Positions 8,436 through 16,502 of a DNA stretch of 64,000 bases are shown piece after piece. The position numbers were made by a program, and so were the translations under genes. Position 1 is the first letter of the stretch; each line of letters opens with the position of its first letter. Under the pieces are notes generated by a model. It saw nothing but the letters and a program-made list of their open reading frames with translations. It did not search any database and was not told the origin of the DNA. Origin of the DNA: Silanimonas lenta DSM 16282 (GTDB lineage: Bacteria; Pseudomonadota; Gammaproteobacteria; Xanthomonadales; Xanthomonadaceae); NCBI RefSeq assembly GCF_000429065.1, contig NZ_AUBD01000009.1, positions 1 through 64,000 on the forward strand. Reading direction: 5' to 3'.

Positions 8436-8807
8436 TCAGCCCCCCTGCACCAGCAGGCGGCGGCGCAGCTCGGCATTGCGCACGGCCTTCGATTCGACCT
8501 CCTCCTCCAGCGCGGCGCGGCGCGCCTCGGCAGCGGCATGGGCGGCGGCGGCCTCGGCCTCGCGGGCGGCGACCAGGGCCTCGACCTGGCGGCCGCGGGC
8601 GGAGGCCTCCCGGGCAGTGGCAAGGCGCAGCCGGGCTTCGGTCAGGGCCTGCTGCGCCGCGCCACGCGGCTGGCGGGCCTCGGCCTCGCGGATGCCGCGC
8701 TCGGCGGCGGCGAGCTCGGCAGTGGGCGGCGGAACGCTGGCGCAGGCCGCCAGGAACAGGGCGGCGGCGAGGGCGGCGGCAAGGCCGGCGGGGGCGTTGC
8801 GGGTCAT
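8436..8807 (-). CDS. DUF4398-containing lipoprotein
   Basis: A 123-residue protein with a lipoprotein signal (ALFLAACAS, acylated Cys near residue 22) followed by a helical, Ala/Glu/Arg-rich segment typical of DUF4398. I chose the ATG at 8807 because the signal peptide begins there; codons further upstream overlap the pilU leader. It lies 3 bp before the OmpA-family gene and is almost surely co-transcribed, suggesting a lipoprotein plus peptidoglycan-binding stalk pair linking outer membrane and cell wall. It is divergent from pilU, with about 88 bp between the starts. Confidence 0.8.
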   Translation of the reverse strand: MTRNAPAGLAAALAAALFLAACASVPPPTAELAAAERGIREAEARQPRGAAQQALTEARLRLATAREASARGRQVEALVAAREAEAAAAHAAAEARRAALEEEVESKAVRNAELRRRLLVQGG

Positions 8808-8895
8808 GGGTTTCGGAGTCGCTTTTGGCGTGGGTTCGGGGCTATTCTCAAAAGCCCGCCCCGGTAAAGCAACGGCCACGAGGAGCCTGCCACCC

Positions 8896-10026
8896 ATGGA
8901 CATCGGCTATTTCCTGAAGCTGATGACGGAGAAGAACGCTTCCGACATGTTCCTCACCACCGGCGCGCCGGTGTACATCAAGGTCGAAGGCAAGCTCTAC
9001 CCGCTCGGCAACACCGGCCTGCCGGCCGGCATGGTGAAGAAGATCGCCTACTCGCTGATGGACGAGGGGCAGGTGCCGCAGTTCGAGCGCGACCTCGAGT
9101 ACAACATGGCCATCGCGGTGAAGGACGCCGGCCGCTTCCGCGTCAACGTGTTCAAGCAGCGCGGCGAGGTGGGCATGGTGATCCGCGCCATCAAGAGCGT
9201 GGTGCCCACCCTGGAGCAGCTGCAGCTGCCGCCGGTGCTCAAGGACATCATCATGGAGCCGCGCGGCCTGGTGCTGGTGGTGGGCTCCACCGGCTCGGGC
9301 AAGTCGACCGCGCTGGCCTCGATGATCGACTACCGCAACACCAACTCGACGGGCCACATCCTCACCATCGAGGACCCGATCGAGTTCCTGCACACGCACA
9401 AGAAGTCGATCGTCAACCAGCGCGAGGTGGGCCTCGATACCCACGCCTTCCACAATGCGCTGAAGAACGCCATGCGCGAGGCGCCGGACGTGATCCTGAT
9501 CGGCGAGATCCTCGATTCCGTGACCATGGAATCGGCCATCGCCTTCGCCGAGACCGGCCACCTCTGCCTTGCCACCCTGCACTCGAACAACGCCGACCAG
9601 ACGCTGGAGCGCATCCTCAACTTCTTCCCCGAAGCGGCGCACAAGAACATCCTGATGAACCTGGCCCTGAACCTGAAGGCCGTCATCTCGCTGCGTCTCG
9701 TCATCGGCAAGGACGGCAAGCGCCTGCCGGCCTCGGAGATCCTGATCAACACGCCGATGATCCGCGACCTGATCCGCCGCGGGCAGATCCACGAGATCAA
9801 GGAGGCGATGGAAAAGTCGCTGGAAGCCGGCATGCACACCTTCGACCAGTCGCTGTTCCGGCTGTACAAGGAAGGCCGGATCGACCTCGAGGAGGCCCTG
9901 CGCAAGGCCGATTCGCGCGACGGCCTCGCCCTGCGCATCCGCCTCTCGGAAGGCGCCTCGGCCGAGCACGACCCCTATGCCGACGTCTTCGGCGGCGGCG
10001 GGGCGGGGGGCGCTTTCGGCCACTGA
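8896..10026 (+). CDS. pilU: Type IV pilus retraction ATPase PilU
   Basis: A 376-residue PilT/PilU-family secretion ATPase. Walker A is GSTGSGKST at 130-138, followed by the Asp box (TIEDPIEF), the Walker B region (DVILIGE) and the His box (ETGHLCLATLHSNN). The form FAETGHLCLATLH and the C-terminal tail distinguish PilU from PilT. The Arg usual in the GEIRD stretch is replaced, giving GEILDS. The ATG at 8896 has an AGGAG site and the family start MDIGYFLKLM. PilU assists PilT in retraction; pilT is not in the window. It is far from the main pilus locus at 51-61 kb. Confidence 0.93.
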   Translation: MDIGYFLKLMTEKNASDMFLTTGAPVYIKVEGKLYPLGNTGLPAGMVKKIAYSLMDEGQVPQFERDLEYNMAIAVKDAGRFRVNVFKQRGEVGMVIRAIKSVVPTLEQLQLPPVLKDIIMEPRGLVLVVGSTGSGKSTALASMIDYRNTNSTGHILTIEDPIEFLHTHKKSIVNQREVGLDTHAFHNALKNAMREAPDVILIGEILDSVTMESAIAFAETGHLCLATLHSNNADQTLERILNFFPEAAHKNILMNLALNLKAVISLRLVIGKDGKRLPASEILINTPMIRDLIRRGQIHEIKEAMEKSLEAGMHTFDQSLFRLYKEGRIDLEEALRKADSRDGLALRIRLSEGASAEHDPYADVFGGGGAGGAFGH

Positions 10027-10043
10027 GCCGGCGCCGCGCCGAA

Positions 10044-10068
10044 GCCGCGGCCTTCAGCCGGCCGCGGC
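10044..10068. terminator. Hairpin between convergent pilU and maiA
   Basis: Perfect 9-bp inverted repeat (GCCGCGGCC / GGCCGCGGC) with a 7-nt loop, placed just after the pilU stop and overlapping the maiA stop at 10054-10056. It suits a shared bidirectional terminator, although no T tract follows on either strand. Confidence 0.4.
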
Positions 10069-10728
10069 GGGGGCGTCCGGCTGCGCCTCGGGCGCGGCCC
10101 GGCGGAAGGCCTCGAGTTCGAGGCAGCGCGCCTCGATGCGCCGCACCGTGGGGTAGGGGTCGAGGTCGAGGCCGAAGCGGCGGGCGTTGTAGAGCTGCGG
10201 CACCAAGAGGCAGTCGGCCAGCCCCGGCTGGTCGCCGTCGCAGAACTCGCCGGTGGAGGGATTCTCGGCCAGCAGGGCCTCGATGGCGGCGAAGCCCAGC
10301 GCCAGCCAGTGGCGGATCCAGGCCTCGCGCTGCTCCGGCGTGGCCCGGAACTCGCGCTCGAGGTACTGCAGCACGCGCAGGTTGCCCAGGGGGTGCATGT
10401 CGCAGGCGATGACCTGCGCCAGACCCCGCACCCGCGCCCGCTCACGGGCGGTGGCAGGGAGCAGGGGCTGGTCGGCGAAGGTCTCGTCGAGGTACTCGAT
10501 GATGGCCATCGACTGCCGGATGAGGCGCTGGCCATGCTGCAGGGCCGGCACCAGGCCCTGCGGATTCACCGCCCGGTAGCCCGGCGCATGCTGTTCGCCG
10601 CCGTCGCGCACCAGGTGCACGGGCACCAGCTGGTAGTCGAGGCCCTTGAGATTGAGGGCGATCCGCACGCGGTAGGCCGCGCTGGAACGCCAGTAGGAAT
10701 ACAGCCTGAGTCCGCCGCCGCTGACCAT
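10054..10728 (-). CDS. maiA: Maleylacetoacetate isomerase (zeta-class GST)
   Basis: A 224-residue GST-fold enzyme. The N-terminal thioredoxin-like domain carries the zeta-class motif YSYWRSSAAYRVRIAL with the catalytic SSxxYR pattern, then NPQGLVPAL and the QSMAIIEYL glutathione-binding segment. It isomerises maleylacetoacetate to fumarylacetoacetate using glutathione, the penultimate step of tyrosine/homogentisate breakdown. It is the last gene of the hpd-hmgA-fahA-maiA operon, 79 bp after fahA. The ATG at 10728 gives the family length; earlier in-frame codons are low-complexity. Confidence 0.92.
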   Translation of the reverse strand: MVSGGGLRLYSYWRSSAAYRVRIALNLKGLDYQLVPVHLVRDGGEQHAPGYRAVNPQGLVPALQHGQRLIRQSMAIIEYLDETFADQPLLPATARERARVRGLAQVIACDMHPLGNLRVLQYLEREFRATPEQREAWIRHWLALGFAAIEALLAENPSTGEFCDGDQPGLADCLLVPQLYNARRFGLDLDPYPTVRRIEARCLELEAFRRAAPEAQPDAPAAAG

Positions 10729-10807
10729 GCCTCGTCTCCCGGCGGGGCCCGGGGCCACCGCCCCCTTCCCTGCCCCGCCTGCTTCCGCCAAGCCTAGCGC
10801 GATGCGC

Positions 10808-11806
10808 TCACGGCTGCCGGGCGATGACCTGTTCGATGGCGCCGAAGATCGAGCGGCCCTCGGCATCCAGCATCTCGATGCGCACGGTGTCGCCGAACTT
10901 CATGAACGGCGTGGACGGCTTGCCGTCGCGCAGGGTCTCGATGGTGCGCAGCTCGGCAAAGCAGCTGGCGCCCCGGTCGGTGCTCTGGTTCGCCACCGTG
11001 CCCGAGCCGACGATCGTGCCGGCCGAGAGCGGCCGGGTCTTGGCGGCATGGGCGATCAGCTGGGCGAAGTCGAACTGCATGTCCTCGCCGGCCTCCGGGG
11101 CGCCGAACCACTGGCCGTTGATGTGGGTGAGCAGCGGCCGGTGCACCTTGTTGTCGCGCCATGCCTCGCCGAGCTCGTCCGGGGTGACGAACACCGGGCT
11201 CAGGGCCGAGCGCGGCTTGCTCTGCAGGAAGCCGAAGCCCTTGGCCAGTTCCGCCGGGATCAGGTTGCGCAGGGAGACATCGTTGACGAGCCCGATGAGC
11301 TGGATGTGCCGGGCGGCCTCCTCCACCGAAACGCCATGCGGCACGTCGTCGGTGACCACCACCACCTCGGCCTCGAGGTCGATGCCATAGGCCTCGTCGC
11401 GCACCAGCACCGGGTCGCGCGGGCCATAGAAGCCGGCGCTCACCGCCTGGTACATCAGCGGGTCGGTGTAGAAGCTCTCCGGCACCTCGGCGCCGCGGGC
11501 GCGGCGCACCCGCTCGACGTGCGGCAGATAGGCAGAGCCATCGACGAACTCGTAGGCCCGCGGCAGCGGGGCGGCCAGGGCCGCCATGTCGAGGGCGAAC
11601 ACCTCGTGCCCGTCGATGGTCTGCGCGTTCGAGGCATTGAGGGCTTCCGACACGCCGTTCAGGCGCGGCGCGGTGTTCGACCAGTCCTCCAGCGCCCGCT
11701 GCAGGGTAGGGGCGATGTGCGGCACGCGCACGGCGCGCGCGAGGTCGCGGGAGACGACGATGAGCGTACCGTCGCGGCCGCCTTCCTTCAGGGATCCGAG
11801 CTTCAT
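10808..11806 (-). CDS. fahA: Fumarylacetoacetate hydrolase family protein (fumarylacetoacetase)
   Basis: A 332-residue FAH-family hydrolase. The C-terminal catalytic domain carries the acidic metal-binding pattern [10 protein letters not shown], the [11 protein letters not shown] segment, and [10 protein letters not shown] near the active-site loop. Of the FAH types it resembles the roughly 330-residue bacterial form found next to hmgA rather than the 420-residue mammalian-like form. It cleaves fumarylacetoacetate to fumarate and acetoacetate. The ATG overlaps the hmgA stop by 4 bp (ATGA), indicating translational coupling, and maiA follows. Confidence 0.92.
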   Translation of the reverse strand: MKLGSLKEGGRDGTLIVVSRDLARAVRVPHIAPTLQRALEDWSNTAPRLNGVSEALNASNAQTIDGHEVFALDMAALAAPLPRAYEFVDGSAYLPHVERVRRARGAEVPESFYTDPLMYQAVSAGFYGPRDPVLVRDEAYGIDLEAEVVVVTDDVPHGVSVEEAARHIQLIGLVNDVSLRNLIPAELAKGFGFLQSKPRSALSPVFVTPDELGEAWRDNKVHRPLLTHINGQWFGAPEAGEDMQFDFAQLIAHAAKTRPLSAGTIVGSGTVANQSTDRGASCFAELRTIETLRDGKPSTPFMKFGDTVRIEMLDAEGRSIFGAIEQVIARQP

Positions 11807-13098
11807 GGCGTGTCCTTGGTGAAGTGCTTCTTCAGGCCGGCCCAGCAGGCAAGATAGTCGCGCTGGCGGTGGGCGGCCGCCTGCGCCTGGGCGGTGGGCC
11901 GGAGCACGAAGCGCGATTCGAACATGAAGGCCATGGTGTCGCGGATGTAATGCGGCACCGAGGTATCGGCCGCGCTGGCCTTCTCGAAGGTCTCGGCATC
12001 CGGGCCGTGGCCGGTGAAGCTGTTGTGCAGCGAGGCGCCGCCCGGCACGAAGCCTTCGGCCTTGGCGTCGTAGGCGCCATGGATCAGGCCCATGAACTCG
12101 CTGGCCACGTTGCGGTGGAACCAGGGCGGGCGGAAGGTGTCCTCCATCGCCAGGATGCGCGGCGGGAAGATCACGAAGTCCATGTTGCCCACGCCCGGGG
12201 TGTCGCTGGGGCTGGTGAGCACGAGGAAGATGCTCGGGTCCGGGTGGTCGAAGCTGATCGAGCCGATGGTGTTGAAGCGCCGCAGGTCGTACTTGCAGGG
12301 CACGTGGTTGCCGTGCCAGGCCACCACGTCGAGCGGCGAGTGGCCGATCGCGGCGCGCCACAGGCGGCCCTGGAACTTCGCCACCAGTTCGAAATCGCCT
12401 TCCACGTCTTCCCAGGCCGCCACCGGGGCGAGGAAATCACGCGGGTTGGCAAGGCCATTGCTGCCGATCGGGCCGAGGTCGGGCAGGCGCAGGGCGGCGC
12501 CGAAGTTCTCGCAGACATAGCCGCGGGCCACGCCGTCCGGCAGTTCCACCATGAAGCGGATGCCGCGCGGCACCAAGGCGATCTCCTGGGGCTCGACCTC
12601 GAGCACGCCGAACTCGGTGCGCAGTCGCAGGCGGCCCTGCTGCGGCACGATCAGGAGCTCGCCGTCGGCATCGTAGAAGTAGCGCCCCTGCATCGAGCGG
12701 TTGGCGGCGTACACATGGATGCCGATGCCGGTACCGGCCTCCGGCCCGCCGTTGCCGGCCATGGTGTAAAGGCCGTCGAGGAAGTCGGTAGGCGCCTCGG
12801 GCAGCGGCAGCGGGTTCCAGCGCATCTGCTCGGGCGAGACCGGGCCGGCGCCGAAGGCGTTGTGGAAGCGCCCCTCGGGCAGCAGCCCGAAGGCGCCGTG
12901 CATGGCGGCGGGACGGATGCGGTAGAGCCAGCTGCGGCGGTTGGCGTGGCGCGGCGCAGTGAAGGCCGTGCCGGAGAGCTGCTCGGCATACAGCCCGTAG
13001 GGGCAGCGCTGCGGCGAGTTCCGCCCCACCGGCAGGGCGCCGGGCAGGGCCTCGCTGGCGAACTCGTTGCCGAAGCCGGAAAGGTAGGCAAGCGACAT
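11803..13098 (-). CDS. hmgA: Homogentisate 1,2-dioxygenase
   Basis: A 431-residue iron dioxygenase that opens the ring of homogentisate to maleylacetoacetate. It begins with the family hallmark [19 protein letters not shown] and has the conserved metal-ligand region [16 protein letters not shown] near residue 330, where the His and Glu Fe(II) ligands lie. Full length is normal for the family. It starts 12 bp after the hpd stop and overlaps fahA by 4 bp, so it sits in the middle of a tight operon. Confidence 0.96.
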   Translation of the reverse strand: MSLAYLSGFGNEFASEALPGALPVGRNSPQRCPYGLYAEQLSGTAFTAPRHANRRSWLYRIRPAAMHGAFGLLPEGRFHNAFGAGPVSPEQMRWNPLPLPEAPTDFLDGLYTMAGNGGPEAGTGIGIHVYAANRSMQGRYFYDADGELLIVPQQGRLRLRTEFGVLEVEPQEIALVPRGIRFMVELPDGVARGYVCENFGAALRLPDLGPIGSNGLANPRDFLAPVAAWEDVEGDFELVAKFQGRLWRAAIGHSPLDVVAWHGNHVPCKYDLRRFNTIGSISFDHPDPSIFLVLTSPSDTPGVGNMDFVIFPPRILAMEDTFRPPWFHRNVASEFMGLIHGAYDAKAEGFVPGGASLHNSFTGHGPDAETFEKASAADTSVPHYIRDTMAFMFESRFVLRPTAQAQAAAHRQRDYLACWAGLKKHFTKDTP

Positions 13099-13110
13099 GG
13101 CGGCCTTCCC

Positions 13111-14214
13111 TCAGAGCACGCCGCGGCGCATCTGGTCGCGCTCGATGCTCTCGAACAGCGCCTGGAAGTTGCCCTCGCCGAAGCCCTCGTTGCCCTTGCG
13201 CTGGATGATCTCGAAGAAGATCGGGCCGATCGCGTTCTGGGTGAAGATCTGCAGCAGCTTGCGCGTCTTGGTCTCCGGGTCGGCGTCGATCAGGATCTTG
13301 TTCTTCGCCAGCCGCGGCACGTCCTCGCCGTGGTTGGGGATGCGCTCGTCGATCACCTCGAAATAGGTGTCGGGCGTATGCAGAAACTCGATGCCCTGCG
13401 CGCGCATCGCCTCGACCGTGGCGTAGATGTCGTCGGTGAAGCAGGCGATGTGCTGGATGCCCTCGCCCTTGTACTGGTCGAGGTACTCGTTGATCTGCGA
13501 CTTCGGGTCGGAAGACTCGTTGAGCGGGATGCGCACGATGCCGTCGGGCGCCGTCATCGCCTTCGAGACCAGGCCGGTCTTCACGCCCTTGATGTCGAAG
13601 TAGCGGATCTCGCGGAAGTTGAACAGCTTCTCGTAGTAGTCGCTCCACTTCTGCATGTTGCCGAAGTAGAGGTTGTGGGTGAGATGGTCGATGAAGGTGA
13701 GGCCAAAGCCCTTCGGGGCCTGGTCGGCGCCCGGGATCGGCGCATAGTCTCGGTAGATGGACTCGAGGCTGCCGTAGTCGTCCACGAGATAGAGCATGCA
13801 GCCGCCGATGCCCTGGATCACCGGGCGGTCGATGGCCCGGGTGTCCTCACGGGCCACCCGCTCGCCGCCGGCGGCCAGCGCCGCGGCCTGCACCTCGTGG
13901 GCATTCTTGCGGAAACGGATGGCGAAGCCGCAGGCGCAGGGGCCGTGGGCACGGGCGAAATCGGCGGCGAAGCTGTCGGGATCCTCGTTCACGAGGAAAT
14001 GCACCCCGCCCTGCTTGTAGAGCGTGATCGGCCGCGTGCGGTGGCGGCGCACCGCGGTGAAGCCCATGGCGCGGAAATAGGCGTGCAGGGCCTCGCCCTG
14101 CCCCGCCGGGGCGGAGAACTCGACGAACTCGAAGCCATCGATGCCCATCGGGTTCTCGAAGGTGGTGACATTCATGCCGAGGTTCGGCGTGGCCATTGCG
14201 GGAGTGGCGTTCAT
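13111..14214 (-). CDS. hpd: 4-hydroxyphenylpyruvate dioxygenase
   Basis: A 367-residue Fe(II)/alpha-keto acid dioxygenase of the vicinal-oxygen-chelate fold, converting 4-hydroxyphenylpyruvate to homogentisate. Metal and substrate motifs include FIDHLTHNLY, GIQHIACFTDDIY and, near the end, the GPIFFEIIQRKGNEGFGEGNF signature. It is the first gene of the tyrosine catabolic operon. I prefer the ATG at 14214 (MNATPAMATPNLG), with GGAG about nine bases upstream; an ATG at 14250 in frame would add 12 residues and lies closer to the promoter. Confidence 0.95.
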   Translation of the reverse strand: MNATPAMATPNLGMNVTTFENPMGIDGFEFVEFSAPAGQGEALHAYFRAMGFTAVRRHRTRPITLYKQGGVHFLVNEDPDSFAADFARAHGPCACGFAIRFRKNAHEVQAAALAAGGERVAREDTRAIDRPVIQGIGGCMLYLVDDYGSLESIYRDYAPIPGADQAPKGFGLTFIDHLTHNLYFGNMQKWSDYYEKLFNFREIRYFDIKGVKTGLVSKAMTAPDGIVRIPLNESSDPKSQINEYLDQYKGEGIQHIACFTDDIYATVEAMRAQGIEFLHTPDTYFEVIDERIPNHGEDVPRLAKNKILIDADPETKTRKLLQIFTQNAIGPIFFEIIQRKGNEGFGEGNFQALFESIERDQMRRGVL

Positions 14215-14261
14215 GGCATGCTCCGGGGCTGGGGACGGGGGCTGACGCACTTTCAGCGCCC

Positions 14262-14290
14262 GTTATAGTTTCATTTGAAACCACATGCAA
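14262..14290 (-). promoter_or_regulatory. Predicted sigma-70 promoter of the hpd-hmgA-fahA-maiA operon
   Basis: On the minus strand a -35 TTGCAT (14285-14290) and a -10 TATAAC (14262-14267) are separated by exactly 17 bp. This is the best promoter match in the divergent hpd/marR gap and lies about 48 bp upstream of the chosen hpd start. Confidence 0.65.
14268..14281. promoter_or_regulatory. Inverted-repeat operator, likely bound by the adjacent MarR protein
   Basis: A perfect palindrome GTTTCA-TT-TGAAAC fills most of the 17-bp spacer of the hpd promoter. MarR dimers commonly bind AT-rich palindromes of this size in divergent gaps. Occupancy here would block RNA polymerase, and it also lies just upstream of the marR start. 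The assignment rests on position and symmetry only. Confidence 0.65.
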
Positions 14291-14313
14291 CTGGCGCCCC
14301 GGCGCAGCCACCG

Positions 14314-14829
14314 ATGCTCGATCTCGAACGCTTCCTGCCCTATCGCCTCTCGGTCCTTTCCAACCGCATCAGCGCCGATATCGCGCAGCTCTACGAGACG
14401 CGCTACGACATGGCCATTCCGGAATGGCGGGTGATCGCCGTGCTGGCCCGCCGCCCCGGCCTTTCGGCCACCGAGGTGGCCCAGCGCACGGCCATGGACA
14501 AGGTGGCGGTGAGCCGCGCGGTCTCGGCCCTGCTGGATGCCGGCCGCATCCAGCGCGACATCGACGGCGACGACCGGCGCAAGAGCGTGCTGCGCCTCAC
14601 CGAGGCGGGACGGGCGGTGTACGAGGACGTGGCGCCCCGGGCCCTGGCCTACGAGCAGCGCCTGCTCGGCGCCCTGCGGGTGGACGAGCGCCAGGCCCTG
14701 GACCGGCTGCTGGCGCGGATGGAGCAGGTGACGGCCGAACACCGGCGGGAGTGCCGGGCCGCCGCCGGCGACCCGGCCGGCGCCCGCAGCGGCAACGGAG
14801 CCCAGGCCTCGCCCGGCGGCGAGGCCTGA
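14314..14829 (+). CDS. MarR-family transcriptional regulator of tyrosine catabolism
   Basis: A 171-residue protein with a MarR winged helix-turn-helix at about residues 40-110 (recognition region LSATEVAQRTAMDKVAVSRAV, wing DGDDRRKSVLRLTEAG). The Ala/Gly-rich tail after residue 145 is not conserved. It is divergent from hpd and shares a 100-bp gap holding a clear palindrome, so it probably represses the homogentisate operon and itself, released by a pathway intermediate. The first ATG fitting the family start is 14314 (MLDLERFLPYRLSVLSNR). A TTG at 14275 would add 13 residues but falls in the palindrome. Confidence 0.88.
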   Translation: MLDLERFLPYRLSVLSNRISADIAQLYETRYDMAIPEWRVIAVLARRPGLSATEVAQRTAMDKVAVSRAVSALLDAGRIQRDIDGDDRRKSVLRLTEAGRAVYEDVAPRALAYEQRLLGALRVDERQALDRLLARMEQVTAEHRRECRAAAGDPAGARSGNGAQASPGGEA

Positions 14830-14838
14830 GCCGGCGCC

Positions 14839-16359
14839 TTACTTCACCCCGTGCATCAGGCGGTTGATCAGCGGAGCTGACAGGAAGAACAGCAGCGCGA
14901 TCACGATGCCGAGCCAGAACAGCTGGTCGAAGGTGGCCGCGTACTGCGCCAGCGAACCGGCCGCCTCGCCATGCCCGCCACTGCCCGAGGCAATGGCCGC
15001 GATGCGCCCGGCCACGAAGTTCGCCATCGCGATCGAGAGGAACCAGCCGCCCATGGCAAGCCCGGTTTCCTGCGGCCGTGCCAGCTTGGTGACCATGGCG
15101 AGCCCGATCGGCGAGAGGCAGAGCTCGCCCATGGTGTGGATCAGGTAGGTGAGGGTGAGCCAGACCCAGCTGATGCTGTCGTTGGCGTCGGCGAAGTGGC
15201 GGATGGCGAACACCAGCACGTAGAAGCCGAGCGCCGCGCCGGCGAGGCCATAGGCGAACTTGCGCGGAATCGAGGGGTTCCAGTCGGCCTTGTCGAGCTT
15301 CACCCAGAGCGTGGCGAACAGCGGCGCGAGCAGGATGATGAAGATCGGGTTCACCGCCTGGAACACCTCGAAGGTCGGGGTCCAGCCGAAGATCGACACG
15401 TCCGGCATCCGCACATGGTCCTGGGCGAGGAAGTTGAGCGAGGAGCCGGCCTGCTCGAACAGGGCCCAGAACAGGATGTTGGCGAGGAACAGGATCAGCA
15501 TGGCGAGGTAGCGGTGCAGCTGCACCTTCTCGCCGCTGCGGATGCCGCTGTAGACGAAGTAGGCCGCCAGACCCAGCATCATTGCGATCAGCAGGCCGCC
15601 CAGCACGTCCGACTGGCTGAGCAGGAAGTACACCGGCACCACCAGCAGGGCGGCGCCCACGGCCACCTTCAGCACCGGGCCGAAGCCCTCCTGGCCGGCC
15701 GGGGCGGTACCCACGCGGCCGAGCCAGCCCTTCACCGCCTGGAACACCATCAGGCCGAGCAGCATGCCCATGCCGGCGGAGAAGAAGCCCCAGCGGTAGC
15801 CGTAGGTCTGGCCGATGTAGGAGGCGCAGACGAAGGGCGCCACGAAGGCACCGGCATTGATGCCCATGTAGAAGATGGTGAAGCCCGAGTCGCGGCGCAC
15901 GTCGCCCGGCGCGTAGAGCTTGCCCACCATGGTGGAGATGTTCGGCTTGAACAGGCCGTTGCCGACCACGATCACGGCAAGGCCGGCGACGAAGGTGGTG
16001 AGATCGGGCGCCATCAGCATGAAGCTGCCGATGGCCATCAGCACGCCACCCAGCATGATCGAGCGCTGGTAGCCCAGGATGCGGTCGGCGATGAAGCCGC
16101 CGAGGATGCCGGTCATGTAGACCAGCGAAGTGAAACCGCCATAGGTGAGGCTGGCCTGCTCGCGCGCCTCGGCCCCCGAGAGGTGGGCGAAGAACGCCGC
16201 CGCGACATGCACCGCCAGCATGGCGCGCATGCCGTAGTACATGAAGCGTTCCCAGAACTCGGTCCCGAACAGGTTCCAGAGCGCCTTCGGATGGCCGAGG
16301 AACTCCCCGGCCGGCGGCGGCGTGAAGCCCTCCGCCTCGTGTTTCACTGCACCGCCCAT
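14839..16359 (-). CDS. POT-family proton-dependent oligopeptide transporter
   Basis: A 506-residue MFS protein of the POT/PTR2 family with about 14 hydrophobic segments. The proton-coupling ExxER motif appears in FGTEFWERFMYYGMRA near residue 33, and the PTR2 signature (GFTIFYMGINAGAFVAP) near residue 168. It imports di- and tripeptides. It lies next to aromatic amino-acid degradation genes and an AbgT transporter, suggesting that peptides are a nutrient source. It is convergent with marR, with a 9-bp gap. Confidence 0.92.
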   Translation of the reverse strand: MGGAVKHEAEGFTPPPAGEFLGHPKALWNLFGTEFWERFMYYGMRAMLAVHVAAAFFAHLSGAEAREQASLTYGGFTSLVYMTGILGGFIADRILGYQRSIMLGGVLMAIGSFMLMAPDLTTFVAGLAVIVVGNGLFKPNISTMVGKLYAPGDVRRDSGFTIFYMGINAGAFVAPFVCASYIGQTYGYRWGFFSAGMGMLLGLMVFQAVKGWLGRVGTAPAGQEGFGPVLKVAVGAALLVVPVYFLLSQSDVLGGLLIAMMLGLAAYFVYSGIRSGEKVQLHRYLAMLILFLANILFWALFEQAGSSLNFLAQDHVRMPDVSIFGWTPTFEVFQAVNPIFIILLAPLFATLWVKLDKADWNPSIPRKFAYGLAGAALGFYVLVFAIRHFADANDSISWVWLTLTYLIHTMGELCLSPIGLAMVTKLARPQETGLAMGGWFLSIAMANFVAGRIAAIASGSGGHGEAAGSLAQYAATFDQLFWLGIVIALLFFLSAPLINRLMHGVK

Positions 16360-16376
16360 GCGGTCTACCCCCGTGA

Positions 16377-16409
16377 CAAAGAAAAACCGGGGGCCAACCC
16401 AGCCCCCGG
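16377..16409 (-). terminator. Rho-independent terminator after the AbgT gene
   Basis: Perfect 8-bp GC stem (CCGGGGGC / GCCCCCGG) with a 7-nt loop, followed on the minus strand by TTTTTCTTTG. It lies between the AbgT transporter stop (16503) and the POT transporter start (16359), so these two are probably separate transcripts. Confidence 0.8.
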
Positions 16410-16502
16410 GGCGGCCAAGGTGTAACCGTTGTGTAAAGCGGCGTCAAACCGCGGCGCGTCAATGCGGCGCGGCCGCCGGGCGATCCCCTCGTCCGGGGCG
16501 GC

